The translations under genes and the position numbers were made by a program. Positions 20,361 through 28,521 of a DNA stretch of 36,657 nucleotides are shown one piece after another. The DNA lies in NCBI GenBank assembly GCA_029262235.1, contig JAJCZU010000009.1:1-36657 (forward strand), given 5' to 3'. Each line of letters opens with the position of its first letter. Within the stretch, counting starts at the first letter, position 1. The notes below the pieces were generated by a model. It was given only the letters and a program-made list of their open reading frames with translations, did not search any database and was not told the origin of the DNA. The stretch is from Candidatus Eiseniibacteriota bacterium (lineage in GTDB: Bacteria > Orphanbacterota > Orphanbacteria > Orphanbacterales > Orphanbacteraceae).

Positions 20361-20457
20361 ACCGGCAGAGTGAGATGGGGAGCGGGAGTGGGCGCGGAGA
20401 GAAGGAGCCTGAGACGTTCGCTGTCCGAACTGAATGCGAGAGGGTTCGCCTGTGCCG

Positions 20458-22287
20458 CTACCGAATGATCACGGTCTTCATCGTGCGTTCGTCCTTCCCT
20501 GCTCGCAATCTCAGGAAGTACACGCCGCTTGCACTAGTCGCACCCTGATCGTTTCGCCCGTCCCACTCCACCAAATGGATTCCAGCGGGAACCTCTCGAT
20601 TGACGAGCGAGCGAACGAGCCGCCCACTTACGGCATACACTTCCAACGTGGTCTTGGCAGGAGCGGGGAGTCCGTACTCGATCCTGAGAGGGCTCGCGCC
20701 CGACGCTCGATGAGCACTGAGCCTGAGTGTGGTGACAGTAGCTGCGCCATCGGCTTTCTCTATGTAGGTCGAGTAGAGTCCGGTTGTCATCAGGAGAAAG
20801 TCTCTCTCTAGTCCTGGCGCGAGCGGAGGGGCTTCAAACTCCAAGGTGATTTTCTCGTTGGGAAGGAGCTCCACCTTACTCTCATCCTCCTCCATGAGCC
20901 AGGCTGAGACGTCTCCAAGTGTCGAATGCGAGGCAGAAAGCATCGCAAGCGTATCGAAAATCAGTGGCTCCGATGTAAGCCACACAAACCCGACATCATC
21001 GATCGAGTGCTCTGCTGTCCATCGAAGCCGCATGCGGGGATCTTCCTGAAGGGAAGACAGATATGGCGAAAGGTCCGTGAAGAATGGGGAGGTCTCCTCG
21101 CGGGGATGGATCACGGCAACTTCATTCCAGGTTCCGGGCTCATCCTGGTCCGGCAGGTCAACGCGGATCGACGGCTCGGCCTTCTGTCTAAGATTCTGAA
21201 TGATCCCTCCGCTTCCCTCCGTCGCAATCTTCCCCGCCGAGACCTGAAAGTCCTCACGTAGAAACTCGACTTCAAGATGCGACTCCGCGAGCCCCTCAAA
21301 CTCCAGCCCGTCGTTGGCCGAAAGCGATGCGCTCTGGTCAACTCCGAGATTGTCTCGGACGCTGAGCGGTCGCGCTATGTCGCGATACGACACAACTTGA
21401 TCCCCCAGGGTGAGTACAAGTTCGGATTCTGGCGCGTGATCGATCGCGACCAGACGTACATCATCGAACAGACTTCGTTCGGTCTCAAACTCACGAATTT
21501 CAATTCTGTAGCGTCCTGATTCGGCCACAGGTTCTTCAGTCAGCAGGTATCGATCGGAAACGGAAGAACTGTCACCGGATTCTGAAAGGATCGTATTGTC
21601 AAGCTGGAATCCAGAGCCATCCCAACTGGACACGTAGGGACATGACCCACCTCCGCCGCACCCAGTTCGAATCTTGAAGTACCCCTCTGTCGTATCCGAA
21701 TTCCCCGACGGAATCATATCGACTCGTATCTTGCAATTCTCGTTCGTCGGGCCTGCAACCTCCCAAACGTATTCCTGAGTCCCGCGGTAATCGGGAGCCG
21801 TGCCGTTGGGGACGGTGTCGATTACAGTCCAAGTTGCTCCCCTCAACACGTGGATTGAAACAAGAGTGTCGGTAAACGGCGATGCATCCCACCGAATGGT
21901 CAGATCCTTCCCCACTCCATAGCATGCACTATCTGCGTTCTCAACTTCGATATCCGTGCAGTCGGTCCAAATCGGGAAATATTCGGTCGTGTCGGATTTC
22001 CCCACGATGGGGGCGTTCGCACGATGCGGGATGAAATCGACGCGGAACCGTGCCCAGTGGGAGATGGAGTCCGTATCGACGATCCAGTCATCCCATGCCC
22101 AGGTACTGTCAAGGTCATAGCCGAGGGACGACAGTTTAAGGGAATCGGCGAGCGGCTCCCATATGTCGCATCGCTCCATGAAGATATCGACATAGCCTCG
22201 ATGAAACTCAGGGCTCGCCCACTCCAGCGTGAGCGTATCCCCCGGCGCATAGCACGATTCGATTTCTGTCACTGTCATCGGCTTCAT
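20458..22287 (-). CDS. Secreted-protein 3' part with FlgD/Por-like C-terminal domain (continues the 22348 frame after an amber codon)
   Basis: This 609-residue frame has Ig-like beta-rich segments (for example CYAPGDTLTLEWASP and GKDLTIRWDASPF, both TIG or Ig-like repeats). A region near CGGGGSCPYVSSWDGSGFQLDN is typical of extracellular repeat proteins. The C-terminal 80 residues read LEVYAVSGRLVRSLV, then WDGRNDQGATSASGVYFLRL and a basic end (MKTVIIR). That is the FlgD-like or Por/type IX sorting domain used by FCB bacteria to export and anchor proteins. The ATG at 22287 has no Shine-Dalgarno and no signal peptide follows. The same frame stays open upstream until the TAG at 22348-22350 and then continues as the 22348-23571 gene, so this is very likely the second half of one protein. 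Confidence 0.75.
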   Translation of the reverse strand: MKPMTVTEIESCYAPGDTLTLEWASPEFHRGYVDIFMERCDIWEPLADSLKLSSLGYDLDSTWAWDDWIVDTDSISHWARFRVDFIPHRANAPIVGKSDTTEYFPIWTDCTDIEVENADSACYGVGKDLTIRWDASPFTDTLVSIHVLRGATWTVIDTVPNGTAPDYRGTQEYVWEVAGPTNENCKIRVDMIPSGNSDTTEGYFKIRTGCGGGGSCPYVSSWDGSGFQLDNTILSESGDSSSVSDRYLLTEEPVAESGRYRIEIREFETERSLFDDVRLVAIDHAPESELVLTLGDQVVSYRDIARPLSVRDNLGVDQSASLSANDGLEFEGLAESHLEVEFLREDFQVSAGKIATEGSGGIIQNLRQKAEPSIRVDLPDQDEPGTWNEVAVIHPREETSPFFTDLSPYLSSLQEDPRMRLRWTAEHSIDDVGFVWLTSEPLIFDTLAMLSASHSTLGDVSAWLMEEDESKVELLPNEKITLEFEAPPLAPGLERDFLLMTTGLYSTYIEKADGAATVTTLRLSAHRASGASPLRIEYGLPAPAKTTLEVYAVSGRLVRSLVNREVPAGIHLVEWDGRNDQGATSASGVYFLRLRAGKDERTMKTVIIR

Positions 22288-22347
22288 CCAGTGAACTTTG
22301 AGCCGGGAGGTATGTGTATCGACGGCGACGATCCCCGCTGTCGGCGA

Positions 22348-22350
22348 CTA
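22348..22350 (-). other. In-frame amber codon splitting one secreted-protein gene
   Basis: The minus strand reads ATC TAG TCG. Both sides stay in the same frame, and the 20 codons after TAG (SPTAGIVAVDTHTSRLKVHW) are sensible coding sequence that runs straight into the next domain. A single C-to-T change from CAG (Gln) would explain it. Recent nonsense mutation, base-call error, or suppressed stop are the options. TAG serves as a normal stop elsewhere here (for example actA, actD and ctaF). Confidence 0.8.
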
Positions 22351-23571
22351 GATCGTGTCTCTCACCATGCAGCGGTAATCCTGCGATACAAGGCTGTCGC
22401 TCGGAAGCTGAATACGAAGATTGGGCCAAATCACATACTTGGGAAGGGAATCCCCCTGGCTGGTTGCATCGCTTTCCGTAAGCACCTGATGCAGGCTGTC
22501 GTAAGGGATCCAGGTCCCGCTCGAATCGATATCGATTTTCATCTCGACGTGAACAGCGCTCGAGTCCTGCCACAGCACGTAGATATCGAAACCTGATTTC
22601 ATGTAGACGATGTCGCCGATCGCGTAGTAGTGGACGCTTTCGGTATTGTTGAAAGGGTCATTGTCGGGTACGGTTTGATCCCCTCTCGAAAAGAGATCGA
22701 CCCAGCCCTTCTCCTGTGACGCGACGAGAATCCGGGGCTGGCCGACCTCCAGATCGCTGTTTTTGGCTGCTTCCAGCAATTGAGAATTGACAACTGGGTT
22801 GCCCGGATCCGCAAGCTTCGCACCCGGAATCAGGCCTCCCCGCCCCTCGGCAAATGGCTTGCTGATGCAAACGCTGTCCGGATGGATATTGCAGTCATGC
22901 GGCTCGGCGGTCGGGTTCCCGGCCTTCACATAAAAGTAATGGTCCCTCGTATCGACAAATGTGGTGTCAAGCGATTCGTTCTGATAGCGCATGGTCACGA
23001 TCGTCCGCAGCGTGTCGGGAGTCCAAAGCCACTGGGGGCCCGTGACATTCGGTGTCGTCAGCGTGCAGGGAAAATCGACCACGAAACAGGCAATCGCATT
23101 GCATCCGGTCTCCAACGGATCATGAAAATGACGCGCGGGAGGGGCCTTGATCCGGAGAGATGTGCTGCACGCCCAGGCCCACGTAGGGCTTGTCTTGGCC
23201 GGAGAAGCGTTGACTCCTTTCACTTCTGCTTCGAACGAAACTTCGAGAGTTCCGCGATAGAACGGATCCTCCATAAAAGGCACCCGTGGGAACCAGACGA
23301 AATCATAAAGACATTGTACGGTAAGACTCTCTCCGGTCTCGTACAGCCATCCCTTTTGTCCGGGGGCACCGTTTTGTGGGATATTGCCATCGTGAAAGAG
23401 TGCGAAATAGCAGGAGTCTTCGGGAGAGATCCAGGCCCGCAGTTCGGGCGCGATGATGTCGTCAGGAGTGTGGCCAAGAGTGAGAGCTGGCGTAGTGATC
23501 AGAACAAGGAGGCAAGTGAGAAGTTTCGTCGCGAGAATCGAATCACGGTAGTCGCCCGCCCGAGACTGCAT
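22348..23571 (-). CDS. Secreted-protein 5' part, signal peptide plus unknown beta-rich domain
   Basis: The 407-residue frame begins with a signal peptide (hydrophobic LLTCLLVLITTPALTLG near residues 17-33). The rest is an unrecognised extracellular domain rich in Cys, Trp, Pro and Asp, with DCNIHPDSVCISKPFAEG, DLEVGQPRILVASQEKGWVDLF and VHYYAIGDIVYMKSGFDIYVLW. The segment SDLEVGQPRI...DNDPFNNT is reminiscent of CARDB or Ig-like surface domains, but no family is certain. It stops at TAG 22348 just after QDYRCMVRDTI, in the middle of what looks like a beta-sandwich. GGAG 8 bases before the ATG overlaps the TAG stop of the upstream exported-protein gene, so the two are co-translated. Confidence 0.75.
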   Translation of the reverse strand: MQSRAGDYRDSILATKLLTCLLVLITTPALTLGHTPDDIIAPELRAWISPEDSCYFALFHDGNIPQNGAPGQKGWLYETGESLTVQCLYDFVWFPRVPFMEDPFYRGTLEVSFEAEVKGVNASPAKTSPTWAWACSTSLRIKAPPARHFHDPLETGCNAIACFVVDFPCTLTTPNVTGPQWLWTPDTLRTIVTMRYQNESLDTTFVDTRDHYFYVKAGNPTAEPHDCNIHPDSVCISKPFAEGRGGLIPGAKLADPGNPVVNSQLLEAAKNSDLEVGQPRILVASQEKGWVDLFSRGDQTVPDNDPFNNTESVHYYAIGDIVYMKSGFDIYVLWQDSSAVHVEMKIDIDSSGTWIPYDSLHQVLTESDATSQGDSLPKYVIWPNLRIQLPSDSLVSQDYRCMVRDTI

Positions 23572-23580
23572 GCCTGACTC

Positions 23581-24144
23581 CTAACGGAAGATGGACTTGA
23601 TGCTCCCCCAGCTCGACAGTTTTTCTTTCTTCGCCCGCGCTTCCTCGCGATTCAAATTCCAGCAGTAACGGATCGTGCTCGCATCCAGTCCATACCCCCA
23701 GCTCGAGGAGCCGTCACCGACAACGTAGTAGCGTCTTCCGCCCTGGAGGCATATGGTGATACGTTCGAAATAGTCGTTGCTTGCTGAATACGCGATACAA
23801 TCATTTTCATCACAACTGTTCAGCAGGAATAAGCTGGCGTCGGCGAAATGAGCATCCGGTCCAGTCTGTGTAATCTGGACAACTCGACGGGGTCCGGGGG
23901 GGATGTCGAGGATGCAGATGACTTCGCCTCCGGCCTGAAACCCGCCAAAGCAGTTATAAAACGGGACATTGCTCGGATGCTGACTAGGGTCTCCACCAAT
24001 CGGGCCACCGTCCAGCGGAAGTACGAGCAGGTTCTCGTCGCTGCAATCCAAGTTCCCGGCATAGGTTATGGCTGGTGATGTGATGTGGAATACGCCAAGG
24101 AGGTAAACAAGAGCGAGAGAAGGAAGGAAAAATATTTTGGACAT
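23581..24144 (-). CDS. Small exported Cys-rich protein, paralog 1 (PPC-like)
   Basis: The 187-residue protein starts at ATG 24144 (MSKIFFLPSL), chosen because GGAG lies 8 bases upstream; a longer frame adds a non-hydrophobic tail before the signal peptide. The mature part resembles a PPC-like beta-sandwich: GGEVICILDIPPGPRRVVQI, then LFLLNSCDENDCIAYS, then CLQGGRRYYVVGDGS. Seven Cys residues suggest disulfides in the periplasm or outside. The tail reads YCWNLNREEARAKKEKLSSWG-x-x-K-x-IFR (in part). It shares about half its residues, by eye, with the 24330 protein, including HP-x-NV-x-x-YNC and the whole tail. Function unknown. It is followed immediately by the long secreted-protein gene. Confidence 0.8.
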   Translation of the reverse strand: MSKIFFLPSLALVYLLGVFHITSPAITYAGNLDCSDENLLVLPLDGGPIGGDPSQHPSNVPFYNCFGGFQAGGEVICILDIPPGPRRVVQITQTGPDAHFADASLFLLNSCDENDCIAYSASNDYFERITICLQGGRRYYVVGDGSSSWGYGLDASTIRYCWNLNREEARAKKEKLSSWGSIKSIFR

Positions 24145-24190
24145 CAAATACTCCTTGGATTCTCTCGTGGAACGAAACAATCCTGTGGGA

Positions 24191-24212
24191 GCTAACGTAG
24201 GCTTACGCTAGC
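24191..24212 (-). other. Hairpin in the leader of paralog 1
   Basis: On the minus strand GCTAGCGTA and TACGTTAGC form a 9-bp stem with one G-U pair and a 4-base loop, 47 bases before the start codon. The wobble pair only works in minus-strand RNA, which fits a structured leader. There is no U-run. Confidence 0.4.
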
Positions 24213-24273
24213 ATGCCAAAATGTTTTTGTCCAGCAGATTCGATGTATGAACTACTTTCTTGGCTTTTCAGGG

Positions 24274-24288
24274 CCTGCTAGAAGCAGG
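24274..24288. other. Short hairpin after paralog 2
   Basis: CCTGCT and AGCAGG form a 6-bp stem with a 3-base loop about 40 bases after the paralog 2 stop codon. It is not followed by a U-run on the minus strand. It may limit read-through from paralog 2 into paralog 1. Confidence 0.3.
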
Positions 24289-24329
24289 ACTTTAAGTGTG
24301 TTTGTCCCTAAATCCATCCTTTCTGCCTC

Positions 24330-24872
24330 CTAGCGAAAGATCTCTTTAACTCTCCCCCAACTCGAAGACTCTCCGCGTTTCACGCGGCCTTCCTCTCGGT
24401 TTAGATTCCAGCAATAGCCCAAGTCATGGGCCTGCATCGTGTGTCCTTCGCCCAACGACCCATCGGAAACGATATAGTAGCGACGCCCCCCTTCCAGGCA
24501 GCGCGTGATTTCTGCACGTCCCAAACCAACGTCCCAAGCGATACAGCTTTCCTCATCGCAGTTTTCCAGAAGTAGGAGGCCCGCCCCCCCGATGTGGGGA
24601 TCGGGCCCTATCATGATGATCTCGATTCTTCTCCAGGGGCCCTCTGGTATGTCCAGTGTGTAGATTACTTCCCCACCTCCCCAAACTCCTCTGTTGCAAT
24701 TATAGGACAGAACATTGTCAGGATGACCGTCCGGTCCTCCAACTGCAGCACCGGTATCGAGGCCGAGCATCGTTACGTTGCCCTCACTGCAATCGAGAAG
24801 GCCTGCGGTGGCATGGCCGACAGAGGCGCAGAGTGACATCAGGATTAGCAGGCTGGTGAGGAAGAGATTCAT
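24330..24872 (-). CDS. Small exported Cys-rich protein, paralog 2 (PPC-like)
   Basis: The 180-residue protein starts at ATG 24872 (MNLFLTSLLILMSLCASVGHATA), a clear signal peptide; a longer frame would place extra residues before it. The mature domain matches paralog 1 in order: LDCS, HPDNVLSYNC, GGEVIYTLDIPEGP, LLLENCDEESCIAW, CLEGGRRYYIVSDGS, YCWNLNREE and the C-terminal SSWG-x-x-K-x-IFR. The beta-strand pattern and the 'aGrrYYiv' step are like bacterial pre-peptidase C-terminal (PPC) domains, which often attach to secreted proteins; here it stands alone. Function unknown. A TATAAT lies upstream at 24920-24925. Codon use is less GC-rich than in the operons on either side. Confidence 0.8.
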   Translation of the reverse strand: MNLFLTSLLILMSLCASVGHATAGLLDCSEGNVTMLGLDTGAAVGGPDGHPDNVLSYNCNRGVWGGGEVIYTLDIPEGPWRRIEIIMIGPDPHIGGAGLLLLENCDEESCIAWDVGLGRAEITRCLEGGRRYYIVSDGSLGEGHTMQAHDLGYCWNLNREEGRVKRGESSSWGRVKEIFR

Positions 24873-24919
24873 GGCCTTCTTTCGCGTAGCAATGGAGAGA
24901 AGAAGCACTGGTAACAATA

Positions 24920-24925
24920 ATTATA
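24920..24925 (-). promoter_or_regulatory. Candidate -10 for the exported-protein cluster
   Basis: The minus strand reads ACATATAATTATTG, giving a perfect TATAAT 47 bases before the ATG at 24872, in a short very AT-rich patch. No clear -35 is present. It could drive paralog 2, paralog 1 and the long secreted-protein gene. Confidence 0.45.
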
Positions 24926-24982
24926 TGTTAGGAGGGCATGCCGCGTCGAGAACCTTCGACATTAAAGGAAGTGCGATGTCTG

Positions 24983-25696
24983 TTACGGAAGCAGCGTGCG
25001 GAACTGGGCGAGAGCTTCGGTGCGCGCGGTGAACGCGGTGCGCACGTCGGCCATGCGCTCGTCGTCGATGCCGAGGAGGTCGAGGACCTTCGGATGAATC
25101 GTGTCGAGTGTGGCGTTCCAGTTGTCGGATTCGGCGAGTCTGTCGGCGACGTGGATCGCGGAGGTCGCGAGAAAGTAGGCGCCGGCGCCGAAGGGGTGCG
25201 CGAAGAATCGAATGGGCTCGTCGACACAGCGCGGGAGTTGCCACGGCGTCAGGAGCGGGCGATAGGAACGAAGCGCGGCGGACGTGAAGATGGCGCCGGG
25301 CATCGGGAGCTCGAGAGAGCGGGCGATTTCGTACGCGAGAAATGCACCGGGAGCGGCGGCGTCCCAGCGCTTCTTGCAATCCCGGTAGAGTGCGGCCCCG
25401 CGTGATGCTTCGAGCGCGTTTCTTACGTAGGCGAGCGTGAGTTCGGCGGCGCGACGATCGGCGATGTCGCCTTCCCATCCCACGACCTGGTTGATGCCGG
25501 CGGCCATCCCGTTCAGAACGGGACCGTGCCCGTTGCGACCGACGGCACGCTTGATCTCTTCGCGGCTTCCGCACGATTCGGCGAGCTGCCAGACCAGCGA
25601 AATCCAGTGGGGTGGGTTCGTGATGTCGAATGAGGGGACGGAGGAAGCCGTTTGCGACGCTTCCGCTTTTCCCCGAATGACTCCGCTCAAGATCAT
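24983..25696 (-). CDS. Divergent HDOD-like domain protein
   Basis: The 237-residue cytoplasmic protein has no signal or membrane segment. The order of pieces fits an HDOD domain: REEIKRAVGRNGHGPVLNGM, then AAELTLAYVRNALEAS, then AFLAYEIARSLELPMPGAIF, then WQLPRCVDEPIRFFAHP and AIHVADRLAES. These correspond to the 'lP..i..ai..Hh...' and 'hlAD.la' parts of HDOD proteins, which link to signalling. The fit is loose and I am not certain. The start is doubtful: the ATG at 25696 has GAGG directly abutting it, so a start a few codons later is possible. It stands alone between the exported cluster and the SGNH gene. Confidence 0.5.
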   Translation of the reverse strand: MILSGVIRGKAEASQTASSVPSFDITNPPHWISLVWQLAESCGSREEIKRAVGRNGHGPVLNGMAAGINQVVGWEGDIADRRAAELTLAYVRNALEASRGAALYRDCKKRWDAAAPGAFLAYEIARSLELPMPGAIFTSAALRSYRPLLTPWQLPRCVDEPIRFFAHPFGAGAYFLATSAIHVADRLAESDNWNATLDTIHPKVLDLLGIDDERMADVRTAFTARTEALAQFRTLLP

Positions 25697-25827
25697 CCTC
25701 GTTTGTGAAGCAGTGCTCGTGAAGCGGTCCCCGAAACAATAAGAAGGCGGATGCGGGGTGGAGGTTTAGAACAATGGGGACGACAAACGAAAACCCCCAC
25801 ACCCGACATCTGCCTGTCTCGTTACTG

Positions 25828-26853
25828 TTATCGGACCTCGTGGAGCGAGTCTTGAGCGGCGCGCGAGGCGTTGATAAATTCGCGCAAATGCGGATCAATC
25901 TGGTCGAAAAGGGCGCGATGTCCGCGGGCGTTCGGGTGGCGGTCGACGTACGAATTCCGCGTGTCGGGCGCATCGGATCGATGCAGGATTGCGAAGGGAA
26001 TGTGGAGTGCCCGGAGCGCGGATTCGTAGCGCTCGCGGAAGACGGCCTGATAGTGAGAGTCGTCGTCCGTCATGTAAAGAAAGGCGAGCAGCGGCACGCC
26101 GGCTTCTTCGGTGAGCGCGGCCATTTGCGAGAGCGCGGCGCTGGCGTCGCGCCATGAGGGGGCGCTCTCGTCGTAGTGAGCGGCGAGCGTTTCGCGCGTG
26201 TCCGGTTGCAGCGCTATGTGCTGCACGGTGGCGGCGAAATACGAAACCCGAACGAGACTCTTCCACCAGCGCGGATGCGTGGGTCCTGTCCGGCGGTACT
26301 GCGCCAGGAGCGAGTCGCGCGGCACGGTAGTGGTGCCCGTTCGCTTCGGAAGGACGTCGTTCGGCAGGATCACGAGAGCAACGTAGTCAGGCTCGAGCGC
26401 GAGGCCACGCGCACGCAGATATTCGAATTCGGTCCGCGTGTTCCATGACCCGGTACCGGCGGCAACCACGTCGACGTTCTCGCCGCGCGCGGAAAACGCA
26501 CGCTGCAGATGCGAGGCGAACAGCGAATCCTGCGGCGCCCCCCAGCCGAAGACGAGCGAATCCCCGAGCAGGAGAATGCGCCGGCGACCGGCAGGCTTCG
26601 GCAGTTCGATGGCGGGGGAGCGCAGGCCCTCGCCGTTCGTAATGACCTTCACTCCCTGGTACGTGCTCGTGTCGTTTGCAGCATGAATGTATGCGAACGT
26701 TTCATCGGGCTGCATCGCGCGAAAGTACCGGTCGGTTTCAAAGTAGTACGCGACTCCCACAGGGTCGAACACACGCAGGAAGATTTCGAGCAGGAGCAGG
26801 GTCGCGAAGATCGTGTAGGCGAGAAAGCCCGCGGTTCGGATCACGGCTTTCAT
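25828..26853 (-). CDS. Membrane-anchored SGNH/GDSL hydrolase or acyltransferase
   Basis: The 341-residue protein has an N-terminal helix (about 8-27) and an SGNH fold facing the periplasm. Block I is LLLGDSLVFGWG with catalytic S99, block II AGTGSWNT (G134), block III LPND (N165), and block V DRHPNARGH with D304 and H306. This arrangement is like AlgJ/AlgX/PatB-type enzymes that add or remove O-acetyl groups on polysaccharides. The substrate is not shown. The ATG abuts the stop of the phosphodiesterase gene (TAGATG), so the two are translated together. It is the last gene of the three-gene unit. Confidence 0.85.
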   Translation of the reverse strand: MKAVIRTAGFLAYTIFATLLLLEIFLRVFDPVGVAYYFETDRYFRAMQPDETFAYIHAANDTSTYQGVKVITNGEGLRSPAIELPKPAGRRRILLLGDSLVFGWGAPQDSLFASHLQRAFSARGENVDVVAAGTGSWNTRTEFEYLRARGLALEPDYVALVILPNDVLPKRTGTTTVPRDSLLAQYRRTGPTHPRWWKSLVRVSYFAATVQHIALQPDTRETLAAHYDESAPSWRDASAALSQMAALTEEAGVPLLAFLYMTDDDSHYQAVFRERYESALRALHIPFAILHRSDAPDTRNSYVDRHPNARGHRALFDQIDPHLREFINASRAAQDSLHEVR

Positions 26854-28521
26854 CTAGCGCGTGTACGCCATGGACCGGAGACGCGCCTTCAGTTCCTGCA
26901 GTTCTTCGTCCGTGTAAACGGTGTTCGATGCCGGCGCCAGCAAAGCCGCGGGCTCGGCCTCCCTGCGCACGGCGCGATCGATCGCGAGCAGGTCGGTGCG
27001 GGGCTTGCCGTCCATGTTGTCGTACACGGGAAGATCGAGCAGGTGCAGGATCGTAGGCGTGATGTCCATGATGGAGGCGTTGCCCCGTTCGCGGTCGTAG
27101 TGGAACGAAGGGCCCGCCGCGGCGAAGATTCCGTTCAGCGTGTGATCGGAAAACGGTGTGTGAAGCTTCACGATCGACGGAATGCCGGCTTCCGCGTCGA
27201 CGAAAATCGAGTCGTGCGCTTCGAACAGAATGTCGGGCAGGCTGCTTTCGTACGGGCCTCGATAGAGATCCGTCGCGCGCATGGCGCGTTTTACGAGCGG
27301 AGGTCCGCCCGGATACACGAGTGCGGACGACAGCGAGTCGAGGATGCGATCGATCGTGGCGTCGCGATCGGCAGGTTCGACGGTGCCGTTCGGTTCACGT
27401 CCTTTCTGATTCAATTGTATTGATCCGAAGTTTCCTTCGCACGGCCCGGCGAACGCAACGGTTCTATCCAGTTCGAGCAGCGAGATTTCCGTCATGTGCT
27501 CGCTCGCTCTTCGCTCCGCGATCGGGTCGTGGGATGCCGCGCGTTCCTGCATGCGCTCTTCGTTCAGTTGTGCAAAGCCCTTCTCGCTCAGCCATCCGTT
27601 CAGGAATATTTTGTTCTGGTAAGAAGTGAACCCGTGATCCGAAAGCACGATCACGTCGCAGTTCTTTCCCGCAAGCGCGAGAAGCCCGCCGAGAACTCCG
27701 TCGAGATAAATGTACAGTTCGTCAATCCGCGCGCGTTCTTCGGGCTGCGCCACCCCCCGGTGCTTCAGCACATCGAGGCTCTTGAATACGACGAACCCGA
27801 GATCCCAGTTGTTGCCCGCCAGCAGTCCGTTCACGACATGTCGTTTGATTTCGAGCTGCCCGTAGAGCAGGTCGCGCGTCAGGGTACGCTGTTCGCGCCA
27901 GATACCGAGGTCCGGCAGGAAGTCGAGCGAGCGGAGCGCGTCGGCAAGTTCGGGGGGCCATGTGTAGTCGGCCTGCTCGGGGGAGAGCATGCCGGCCACG
28001 AGAATGTCCTTCACGGGTTCGGGCGGATACGTGACGGGAACGCCGAACACGACGCACCGCTTGTCCTGGTGATTCAGAATGCGCCAGATGGACGGCGCCT
28101 TCTTCTGAAGCGAACTGATGACTTCGATTTCGTACGAATCGGGAACGCCCCGGAAGAACGAAAACACGTCGGTCTTTGCCGGAGACTTACCCGTGGTGGC
28201 GGTCGTCCATGCCGCGGAAGAGATCGGAATGATCGTGGACGCGAGCTCCGCGGAAACGCCCCGGCGAAGAATCGACTCGAGGTGCGGCATCCTCCCCGTG
28301 CGTAGCAGAGGATCGAGGAATGCGAACGAGGCGCCGTCCCAGCCGACGACGAGCACACGATGCTTGTCGCGGTCGAGCGGCTGCAGAAAGTAGGGCGCGA
28401 GCGCCTGGAGAACCGTAGGATCGATGCGCGGCGTTTGCGCGGGGCGCGTTTTGGCGATGAACTGACCGAGGAAAGCGCCCGCCAGCACCACCATCAGGAA
28501 TAGAACGACACGGATGTTCAC
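26854..28521 (-). CDS. Alkaline-phosphatase-superfamily phosphodiesterase, membrane-anchored
   Basis: The 555-residue protein has an N-terminal anchor (about 4-22) and a type I phosphodiesterase/nucleotide pyrophosphatase domain. Candidate two-metal ligands are D62 (VVGWDGAS), a Ser/Thr nucleophile in PISSAAWTT near 101, D250 and H254 (SLDVLKHRG), D295-H296 (VLSDHGF) and H460 (PFSDHTLNG). All canonical positions appear filled, so it is probably active on a phosphodiester or phospho-substituent outside the membrane. The start is GTG 28521, overlapping the upstream stop (GTGA). It lies between the TMTC-like and SGNH genes, suggesting removal or transfer of a phospho-group during envelope polymer making. 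Confidence 0.85.
   Translation of the reverse strand: MNIRVVLFLMVVLAGAFLGQFIAKTRPAQTPRIDPTVLQALAPYFLQPLDRDKHRVLVVGWDGASFAFLDPLLRTGRMPHLESILRRGVSAELASTIIPISSAAWTTATTGKSPAKTDVFSFFRGVPDSYEIEVISSLQKKAPSIWRILNHQDKRCVVFGVPVTYPPEPVKDILVAGMLSPEQADYTWPPELADALRSLDFLPDLGIWREQRTLTRDLLYGQLEIKRHVVNGLLAGNNWDLGFVVFKSLDVLKHRGVAQPEERARIDELYIYLDGVLGGLLALAGKNCDVIVLSDHGFTSYQNKIFLNGWLSEKGFAQLNEERMQERAASHDPIAERRASEHMTEISLLELDRTVAFAGPCEGNFGSIQLNQKGREPNGTVEPADRDATIDRILDSLSSALVYPGGPPLVKRAMRATDLYRGPYESSLPDILFEAHDSIFVDAEAGIPSIVKLHTPFSDHTLNGIFAAAGPSFHYDRERGNASIMDITPTILHLLDLPVYDNMDGKPRTDLLAIDRAVRREAEPAALLAPASNTVYTDEELQELKARLRSMAYTR

Noticed and set aside
20125-20548. Several short frames over the long inverted repeat
   Set aside because: Their translations (Pro/Ala/Arg-rich) are typical of noncoding GC-rich repeats and none has a ribosome site.
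22348-22350. Genome-wide amber recoding
   Set aside because: TAG ends many clear genes here, including actA, actD, ctaF, the NYN gene and the phosphodiesterase, so TAG is a normal stop.
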